Source: Verrucomicrobiaceae bacterium
GTDB lineage: Bacteria; Verrucomicrobiota; Verrucomicrobiia; Verrucomicrobiales; Akkermansiaceae
Direction of reading: 5' to 3'
Assembly (NCBI GenBank): GCA_027483005.1
Contig: JAIXVN010000578.1
Coordinates: 1 to 11,677 of the forward strand
DNA: 11,677 bases
The translations under genes and the position numbers were made by a program. How positions within the stretch are numbered: the stretch's first letter is position 1; every line of letters begins with the position of its first letter. The notes under the pieces were generated by a model. The model worked only from the letters and a program-made list of their open reading frames with translations. It had not been told where the DNA came from and ran no database searches. Below are positions 1-5,511 of this stretch, one piece after another.

Positions 1-135
1 GGCGTGGAGCTCGAGGTGCCGGCCGACCCCGAGCACCGCTTCATGTTCGGCGACAAGCCGAGCGCGCCATTGTGGGGCACGCGCTACGGCTACGACTTCT
101 TCGCCGAGATCAACCAGTGCCCGGTGTGCAAGTAG
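1..135 (+). CDS. C-terminal end of an unidentified protein (5' truncated)
   Basis: An open frame enters at base 1 and runs 44 codons to TAG at 133-135. Codon use is typical of the window, with G or C at nearly every third position, which supports real coding. The visible tail is rich in charged and aromatic residues, includes WGTRYGYDFF, and ends in CPVCK, a CxxC pair at the extreme C-terminus that could bind metal or form a disulfide. I do not recognise the family from this fragment and assign no function. The stop codon lies in the left arm of the palindromic element that follows, so the last residue or two may have been set by its insertion. It converges with the minus-strand gene ending at 238. 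Confidence 0.55.
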   Translation, partial: GVELEVPADPEHRFMFGDKPSAPLWGTRYGYDFFAEINQCPVCK

Positions 136-240
136 GGCAACTTTTCAAGTTGCCATTGGGTGGGGACGGCTATTCCTAGATGCTCGGAGCCTCGGTAGCA
201 GTCGTCTCGCCCACCCACAAGTTGCAAACTTGTGCTACTA
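131..240. repeat. Nested palindromic intergenic element (REP/MITE-like)
   Basis: This gap folds almost completely. Hairpin A: GGCAACTT (136-143), loop TTC, AAGTTGCC (147-154). Hairpin B: CACAAGTT (216-223), loop GCA, AACTTGTG (227-234). Between them GGGTGGG (158-164) pairs with CCCACCC (210-216), and GACGGCT (165-171) pairs with AGTCGTC (200-206) with one G-T wobble and a TCG bulge. An inner TGCT/AGCA pair (181-184/197-200) caps it. AGTAG (131-135) is matched by CTACT (235-239), so the whole unit is an imperfect terminal inverted repeat of about 40 bp per arm, each arm holding its own hairpin. There is no U-tract, so it is not a standard intrinsic terminator, although it sits between convergent genes. 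That it is a dispersed or mobile element is inferred from structure; only one copy is visible here. Confidence 0.7.
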
Positions 241-1605
241 CCTCTGAATCAAGAAGATCCGCTTTGCACGGTAGGTGATCACGGCGTCGAGTTCGCGCAT
301 GAAGTCGGCTCCGAAGAGGCCGACATAACCGAGGTCCTTGTCCGGATTGAGGCGGTTCAGGTCGGTGGCGAGCACCTTGCGGTTGGTCAGGACCACGTCG
401 CCCATGGTGAGCTTGCGGATGTTGGTGACGCCGGCTGGAGCCTTGCCGCCGATGCCTTGCACGAACTGGTCCATGTCTCCGACTTCACAGCCGTTGTCCT
501 TGGCGGACTTCAGGTTGAGCAGGCTGCTGTCGGCTCCGGTGTCGATGAGGTAGGTGACATCGTTCTCGTTCAGGGTGCCATCCACGTAGATGTGGTTGCC
601 ACGGCGCTCATATTCGAAGGACTGGTACTTCCGCAGGACGAGGAGGTCCTGGACTGAGAGTCCCTGGCAGTGCTGGAGGAAGAAGGCGGAAGCCTCGCTC
701 CATTCGCCGGCATACTTCGCGTCCTCTGGCTTGAGGCGTGAAATCGGAAGCTGCATCTGCTTGCCGCCGACGAGTTCGAGGGTGATGACGGTCGGGGTCT
801 TCGAGACGATCTTGCCGCGATAAGTCTGGTTTTCGGTGGTCTTGAAGAGGCGGAACGCGAGGGCCTCCTCGCTGCCTTCGGTCACTTCCGCGCCGTCGGA
901 CTTGTCGGGACGGAGGAAGATGCGGCGCTCGGGATACGAGATCACGGCGTCGAGCTGGCTCATGATGTCGGCTCCGAGGATGGCCTGCTTGTTGAGCTTC
1001 TGGCCTTCCTGGAGTCCGTTGGTGAGGTCGGTGGCGAGGATCTTGGTTCCCTTGAAGACCGACTCGCCGAACGAAACGGTTGGCACCTCGGTCCAGCCGG
1101 CAGGGGCTTCACCGGCGACGCCGTAGATCTTTTCCGTCAATTCGCCGACCTGGCAGCCCGCGTCCTTGGCGAAGGGGATGTGGAGCAGGCTGGTGCCGGC
1201 TCCGGTGTCGATAAGGAAGGTGCCAGCCTTGCCGTTGAGCTTGCCGTCGATGAAGATCGAGTTGCCCTCGAAGCGGAACTGAAAGGACTCGTATCCGCGG
1301 AGCTCAAGGAGCTGGCGGGTGGTGAGGGTGCGGCACTTCTGGAGGAAGACGGCCTTTTCCTTCGACCAGGCGGCGATGTAGGCCTGGTCCTCGGGGCTCA
1401 GCTTGTCGAAGGTGACGGTGGTCTTCTGGCCAGTTTTGAGAAGAAGGGTGGCGCTGTCGGCGGTCTTGTCGATGAGGACGGCGGGGATGACCTTGCCGTT
1501 GGCTCCCTTGAACTCGCGATAGTCGATGTCGGATGGCTGCTGGGCGGAGGCGATGGCCGAAAGCCCGAGGAAGGCGGCGGCGAGAGTGGCGAAGAGTGGC
1601 TTCAT
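238..1605 (-). CDS. Exported tandem SHD1 / retropepsin-like aspartic protease (two DTG sites)
   Basis: The product has 455 residues. A signal peptide covers about 1-21 (Lys2, hydrophobic core, cleavage near AIASA/QQ), so it should act outside the cytoplasm. Then: SHD1-like domain (about 29-80, ending in the LSPEDQAYI type motif), helical linker, retropepsin-like domain with D133-T134-G135 and the ILGAD motif at 209-213, a second SHD1-like domain (about 250-302), linker, and a second retropepsin domain with D355-T356-G357 and LFGAD at 430-434. The halves are a tandem duplication: both DTG motifs and the cysteine pairs C91/C151 and C313/C373 are exactly 222 residues apart. Single-domain retropepsins work as homodimers, so the two halves may form one active site within the chain, as in pepsin; this is inference. 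The start at 1605 is preferred to an in-frame one at 1656 because it directly precedes the signal peptide and the longer start overlaps the upstream gene. It lies 7 bp after that gene's stop, implying co-transcription and coupling. The substrate is unknown. Confidence 0.85.
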   Translation of the reverse strand: MKPLFATLAAAFLGLSAIASAQQPSDIDYREFKGANGKVIPAVLIDKTADSATLLLKTGQKTTVTFDKLSPEDQAYIAAWSKEKAVFLQKCRTLTTRQLLELRGYESFQFRFEGNSIFIDGKLNGKAGTFLIDTGAGTSLLHIPFAKDAGCQVGELTEKIYGVAGEAPAGWTEVPTVSFGESVFKGTKILATDLTNGLQEGQKLNKQAILGADIMSQLDAVISYPERRIFLRPDKSDGAEVTEGSEEALAFRLFKTTENQTYRGKIVSKTPTVITLELVGGKQMQLPISRLKPEDAKYAGEWSEASAFFLQHCQGLSVQDLLVLRKYQSFEYERRGNHIYVDGTLNENDVTYLIDTGADSSLLNLKSAKDNGCEVGDMDQFVQGIGGKAPAGVTNIRKLTMGDVVLTNRKVLATDLNRLNPDKDLGYVGLFGADFMRELDAVITYRAKRIFLIQR

Positions 1606-1612
1606 GAATGGT

Positions 1613-2869
1613 TTACTTGAAATTGCCTTCCTTGATGAAGAGTTCCCAGTCGGCATTGAAGGCCTGGACCGAGTCGAACCCGAAGATCTTGGCGATCTCG
1701 ACGGCAGGAGGGATCTGGTTGGAGGACTCGATGCGGCGGACCATCGAGGCGAAGGCGCAGAGGCGCTGCGGGCTGCTCTGCATGTAGTAGTCGAAGGAAT
1801 AGATCAGCACGAGCTGCTCGGGCTTCAGGCCATCGAGCTTCCACTTGAGCATCGGTTCGAGGTCCACCTTGACGGTGCCCTTGCGGACGGCGGTCTTGAG
1901 CCCACGGACCCAGGAGGAGCCGTCCTCAAAACCTTTCTTGGAGTTGATCTCGTCGTTGCCGCTGCCCTCGACGCTGAGGATCTGGGTCTCGCTTTTTCCG
2001 CCGAGGGCGATTTCCTTGAAATAGGAGTGTCCGGTGGTCACGGCGAAGTAGCCTTCGCTGCCGAAGGAGCTGACGCCGCCAAGTTGCTTGGTGAGAAGGG
2101 CACCGGCGATGGTGTGGATCTGGAAGGGTCCCATGGCCTTCTTGAAACGGCTGGCCTCAAGGACGTTGAAAAGGATGGCCTGGGAGTGAAGATTGTGGGA
2201 CTTCGTCATTTCCTCGGGGATGCCGATGGAGGTGGAACCGAGCTTGTCCCAGGTGACCTTGGCGCGGGATGCGGCATCTTCCTGGCCTGCCTCACGCAGG
2301 GTTTGCTGGTACCACTTTCCAAGGGTGGCGTAGGCCGGGCGATCTTCGGCGAGGATGATGAGCATGCGCTTGTCCGCCCAGTCGCGACGGAAATTCATGT
2401 GCTGGAAGGCCATGCCGTGCCAGAGGCGCTCGGCGGTTTCGGCGATGGCTTCGGCGTTGACCTTGCCGGCGCTGGCGACCAGGAAATGCTCGCTCTCGGT
2501 CAGATCGAACAGGGATTCGCTTTCATCGCCGAGCTTGAGGGTGCGCTCCTTGAGCTTCTTGATGGTGGCGGAGTCAATCTTGACCTGCTTTTCGGGCTCG
2601 CCGAGTTCTCCGGCGACGAGGATTTTCGGATCCGCATTGCCGAATTCCACAAGGAATTGGCGGTCGGCGAGGCTGAGATCCTCGATTTTCAGGACGATCT
2701 GCTTGGTGTCCTTGGTGACGAGTGTGGCGCTGGTGGCATCGGCGCTCAGGAGTTCCGCTTCGAGCGTGCTGCCTTTCCGGGAAGTCCAGATCCGGGGTTC
2801 ACCAGCAAGGGCGATTGACTGAAAGGAAAATCCAAGTCCCAACAAACAGATCCATTTCAACGTACGCAT
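1613..2869 (-). CDS. Exported SHD1-domain protein with peptidase-MA-like (DUF1570-type) domain, zinc motif apparently lost
   Basis: The product has 418 residues. A signal peptide spans about 1-22 (cleavage near IALA/GE). An SHD1-like domain follows at about 26-76 (RIWTSRKG start, LSLADRQFL end), then a long helical domain. Its layout resembles peptidase-MA/DUF1570 gluzincin-like proteins: a helix at 251-259 where HExxH would be expected, SEGYFA (271-276) resembling the family's W-x-x-EG-x-A-x-Y segment, and a closing helical region from about 351 (QLVLIYSFDYYM) to FNADWELFIK. At the expected catalytic helix the sequence is IHTIAGALL, so the glutamate and second histidine are missing and metallopeptidase activity is unlikely. 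The family assignment is by pattern and tentative; signal peptide and SHD1 are firmer. ATG at 2867-2869 opens directly into the signal peptide. It is the first gene of a two-gene unit with the duplicated aspartic protease 7 bp downstream. SHD1 is a peptide-binding module in eukaryotic Sla1; its bacterial role is unsettled. Confidence 0.75.
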   Translation of the reverse strand: MRTLKWICLLGLGFSFQSIALAGEPRIWTSRKGSTLEAELLSADATSATLVTKDTKQIVLKIEDLSLADRQFLVEFGNADPKILVAGELGEPEKQVKIDSATIKKLKERTLKLGDESESLFDLTESEHFLVASAGKVNAEAIAETAERLWHGMAFQHMNFRRDWADKRMLIILAEDRPAYATLGKWYQQTLREAGQEDAASRAKVTWDKLGSTSIGIPEEMTKSHNLHSQAILFNVLEASRFKKAMGPFQIHTIAGALLTKQLGGVSSFGSEGYFAVTTGHSYFKEIALGGKSETQILSVEGSGNDEINSKKGFEDGSSWVRGLKTAVRKGTVKVDLEPMLKWKLDGLKPEQLVLIYSFDYYMQSSPQRLCAFASMVRRIESSNQIPPAVEIAKIFGFDSVQAFNADWELFIKEGNFK

Positions 2870-2870
2870 G

Positions 2871-2887
2871 ATCGTGCAATAAACGAT
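2871..2887. repeat. Short inverted repeat at the start of the SHD1 operon
   Basis: ATCGT (2871-2875) and ACGAT (2883-2887) flank a 7-nt A/T-rich spacer and end one base before the start codon at 2869. In the mRNA this would be a 5-bp hairpin over the ribosome-binding region; as DNA it could be a small operator. No convincing Shine-Dalgarno or sigma-70 hexamer pair could be fixed in this leader. The repeat is short enough to be chance. Confidence 0.25.
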
Positions 2888-2959
2888 TCGGCAGGGAGGA
2901 CCAATCTAAAATTCTTCCGCGAAGTCCTTCAGCCTTGCTGATGAATAAGGTTACCCCCC

Positions 2960-2996
2960 AAAAAAAACGGCATCTGCGGAAAGTCCGCAGATGCCG
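2960..2996 (-). terminator. Intrinsic terminator of ftsH
   Basis: A perfect 13-bp stem, CGGCATCTGCGGA (2968-2980) and its complement (2984-2996), closes a 3-nt loop. On the minus strand it is followed by eight T residues (A-run at 2960-2967). It begins 22 bases past the ftsH stop codon and reads in the ftsH direction. It separates ftsH from the SHD1 operon downstream on the same strand, so that operon should have its own promoter in 2870-2959. A weaker 6-bp stem, TCGGAA/TTCCGA (2998-3014), lies between the stop and this terminator. Confidence 0.92.
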
Positions 2997-3017
2997 CTCG
3001 GAAGTGATTTCCGACCT

Positions 3018-5369
3018 TCAGGCCGGAGCGCTGATCACGGTGCCGGGGATCGGTCCGTCATCGTCGGTGCTACCCTCTTCGCGGGTTTTCGAAGCTTCCT
3101 TTTTCCGATACTCGTCTGGGATCGAGGGTGGCTTTGGGGAAGAGGGAGGGTTTCTCATTTCGCCGTGCTCGATGATGTCCTTGAGGTGGGTGGCATCCAG
3201 GGTTTCGTATTCGAGAAGGGCCTTGGCGATGAGTTCGACGGTGTGGCGGTTCTCGGTGAGTATGTCGGTGGCCTGCTGATAAGCCTCGTCGATGAAGCGC
3301 TTGATTTCCTCGTCGATGACCTGGGCGGTGTGGCCGCTGTAGTTGACGCGGCGGCCACCCATGTCGCCGCGGCCGATGAAGACCGGGCTGTCGCCGTCGC
3401 CATACTCGACCATGCCGAGCTTGTCGCTCATGCCCCATTCGCAAACCATGGCGCGGGCCAGCGAGGTGGCCTGGCGGATGTCGCCGGAGGCACCGTTGGA
3501 AACGTCGTCACTGTGGAAGGCTTCGGCGATTCGTCCGCCCATCGTGACGATGAGGTTGGCGAGGGCTTCCTTGCGCTGGGTGGAGTACTTGTCTCCATCC
3601 GGAAGATACATCGTCGCGCCGAGATACGGGCCACGGGGGATGATGGTGACCTTGTGGAGCGGATGGGTGTGCGGCAGGAGCATGTTGAGCAGGGCGTGGC
3701 CGGCTTCATGCCAGGCGGTGCCGATGCGCTCCTTTTCGCTCATGGCGAGGCTGCGGCGCTCACGACCCCAGCGGACCTTGTCGCGTGCTTCCTCAAGCTC
3801 GGCAATGGTCACGGCGGTCATGTTCTTTCGTGCGGCCAGCAGGGCGGCTTCATTGATCAGGTTCGCCAGCTCGGCTCCGGAGAAACCGGGAGTGCCGCGG
3901 GCGATGACGCCGAGGTCGGTGTTGGCGGCGATCTTGATCTTCTTGACGTGGACGCGGAGGATTTCCTCGCGGCCGTTCACATCGGGAAGGGAAACGGTGA
4001 CCTGCCGGTCGAAACGGCCCGGACGGAGCAGGGCGGGAGCGAGGACGTCGGGGCGGTTGGTGGCGGCGATGATGATGACGCCCTCCTGGGTGTCGAAGCC
4101 GTCCATTTCAACGAGGAGCTGGTTGAGCGTCTGCTCGCGCTCGTCATGGCCACCGCCCATGCCGTGTCCGCGATGGCGGCCGACGGCGTCGATTTCGTCG
4201 ATGAAGATCAGGCAGGGTGCGTGTTTCTTGCCTTGCTCGAACATGTCGCGCACGCGGGAAGCACCAACGCCGACGAACATTTCGACGAAGTCGGAGCCGG
4301 AGATCGAGAAGAAGGGAACATCGGCCTCACCGGCGATGGCGCGGGCGAGGAGGGTCTTGCCGGTGCCGGGAGGGCCGACCATGAGCACGCCCTTGGGAAT
4401 CGAGCCGCCGAGTTTCTGGAACTTGCGGGGGTCACGCAGGAAATCGACGATTTCCCAGAGCTCCTCCTTGGCTTCCTGAATGCCGGCGACGTCCTTGAAG
4501 GTCACCTTGCCGCGGTCCATGGTGAGGAGGCGGGCCTTGCTCTTGCCGAAGGACATCGCGCCACGGCCGGCGGCCTTCATCTGCTGGCGGAAGAGGAAGA
4601 TGAGGAGGAACACGACCAGCAGCACGGGCAGGAAAGTGAAGATCGCGCGGCTGAGGAAATCGTTCTCGATGACGGGGTCTGCGCCGAAGTCGTTGATCAG
4701 CTTGTTGAGCTCATCTCCCTGGAGCGGCACGTTGGTTTCGACCGAGAACGGTCGTGGCGCGATCGGCTTGCCTTCCGGCGTGGAGGCATCGACGCGCTTG
4801 GTGATTTCCTTGCGGATGCCGGTGATGTAGGTGCCGCCGTTTTGGAGCGTGGTCAGGGTCAGCGGGCTGGTCTTGTCATTGATCTCGACCTCGCCGAAGG
4901 CCAGGGCGCGGCGAAGGTCGGAGAGCACGAGTTCGCGAACGCCGTCCGGCTCGGCCAGCTGGGCCACATTTTGTGACCGGTAGTTGGAGGGAAGGATCTC
5001 ATTGAGTTCTTCCTTCTGGGTCACGACGTTGACGGGGATCTTGAAAGGGTAGATTTCCTCGGTCGATTCCGGGCCCTTGACCTGATCGGGGCGGAGGAAT
5101 CCGGTCACCTGCGAGATGTAGGTGCCGTCCCGGGTGACGACCTTGAAGGGGTGCTTGAGGTCGTTCATGATCAGCCCCTGGTCCCGGGCTTTCTTGAGTT
5201 CAGGATAGCTGATGGCTCGGGCCTGACTGGTCAGGCCGTTGCTGAAGAACGCGAGGCCGAGGATCAGGAGCGCCACGCTCATGAGCGCGAAAAGCTTCCA
5301 GTTGAAACCGGCCGGTTCGCCGGGGCGGTTGGAACCCTGCGGCGGTTTGGAATTCGTGGGATCGGACAT
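3018..5369 (-). CDS. ftsH: ATP-dependent zinc metalloprotease FtsH
   Basis: This is a membrane-anchored AAA+ protease that extracts and degrades membrane and regulatory proteins, normally as a hexamer. Of 783 residues: TM1 at about 24-43, an extracytoplasmic region at about 44-242, TM2 at about 243-261, then the AAA+ module with Walker A GPPGTGKT (332-339), pore motif FVGVG (365-369), Walker B LIFIDEID (387-394), and the second region of homology with arginine fingers R449 and R452. The peptidase has HEAGH at 554-558 (zinc ligands H554, H558; catalytic E555) and third ligand D630 in SNGASGD. All catalytic residues are intact. The start at 5369 (MSDPTNSK) is chosen because the frame upstream to 5555 has no FtsH-like sequence and would run into the divergent gene. 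The extracytoplasmic region is far longer than the roughly 70 residues of E. coli, and a hydrophilic Pro/Glu/Lys-rich tail follows about residue 738. It is transcribed alone, divergent from the ABC gene, and ends at a strong terminator. Confidence 0.97.
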   Translation of the reverse strand: MSDPTNSKPPQGSNRPGEPAGFNWKLFALMSVALLILGLAFFSNGLTSQARAISYPELKKARDQGLIMNDLKHPFKVVTRDGTYISQVTGFLRPDQVKGPESTEEIYPFKIPVNVVTQKEELNEILPSNYRSQNVAQLAEPDGVRELVLSDLRRALAFGEVEINDKTSPLTLTTLQNGGTYITGIRKEITKRVDASTPEGKPIAPRPFSVETNVPLQGDELNKLINDFGADPVIENDFLSRAIFTFLPVLLVVFLLIFLFRQQMKAAGRGAMSFGKSKARLLTMDRGKVTFKDVAGIQEAKEELWEIVDFLRDPRKFQKLGGSIPKGVLMVGPPGTGKTLLARAIAGEADVPFFSISGSDFVEMFVGVGASRVRDMFEQGKKHAPCLIFIDEIDAVGRHRGHGMGGGHDEREQTLNQLLVEMDGFDTQEGVIIIAATNRPDVLAPALLRPGRFDRQVTVSLPDVNGREEILRVHVKKIKIAANTDLGVIARGTPGFSGAELANLINEAALLAARKNMTAVTIAELEEARDKVRWGRERRSLAMSEKERIGTAWHEAGHALLNMLLPHTHPLHKVTIIPRGPYLGATMYLPDGDKYSTQRKEALANLIVTMGGRIAEAFHSDDVSNGASGDIRQATSLARAMVCEWGMSDKLGMVEYGDGDSPVFIGRGDMGGRRVNYSGHTAQVIDEEIKRFIDEAYQQATDILTENRHTVELIAKALLEYETLDATHLKDIIEHGEMRNPPSSPKPPSIPDEYRKKEASKTREEGSTDDDGPIPGTVISAPA

Positions 5370-5399
5370 GATGAGCGTAGAGCACGCCTTTTGTGGCGG

Positions 5400-5437
5400 G
5401 CACGTCACAATGGTAGCACGTGCTTTCCCGGGTGCAA
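5400..5437 (-). promoter_or_regulatory. Possible ftsH promoter and 6-bp inverted repeat
   Basis: In the ftsH/ABC divergent gap (5370-5511), the minus strand carries TTGCAC (5437-5432), a 16-nt spacer and TACCAT (5415-5410), a loose sigma-70-like pair that would give a leader of roughly 35 nt for ftsH. Overlapping it is an inverted repeat GCACGT (5400-5405), 12-nt spacer, ACGTGC (5418-5423), arranged like an operator across the -10 and start region. The hexamers match consensus only partly. No promoter for the ABC gene could be fixed in the remaining 70 bp. Confidence 0.3.
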
Positions 5438-5511
5438 AAGGCATGAAAGGATAAATCGTCGAGGCGAAAAGGGAATCCCTATTTTCCGGTTGGGAATGGG
5501 TCAAAAGCGGG

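Noticed and set aside
131..240. tRNA or structured riboswitch in the first intergenic gap
   Set aside because: The three-stem fold looks cloverleaf-like on paper, but there is no T-loop or anticodon-arm consensus, arm lengths are wrong, and the terminal symmetry fits a palindromic repeat better.
1526..2818. 430-codon plus-strand open frame over the SHD1 operon
   Set aside because: The opposite strand encodes signal peptides and SHD1 domains; this frame is a shadow with Gly/Leu/Glu-rich composition.
2870..2959. Sigma-70 promoter for the SHD1 operon (TTGGTC, 17 nt, TATTGC)
   Set aside because: Both hexamers match consensus at only about half the positions; a promoter is expected here but cannot be placed from sequence alone.
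2991..4976. 661-codon plus-strand open frame opposite ftsH
   Set aside because: It is antisense to a fully motif-confirmed FtsH, has low-complexity Gly/Ala/Val/Asp/Glu composition, and is explained by strong G/C third-position bias.
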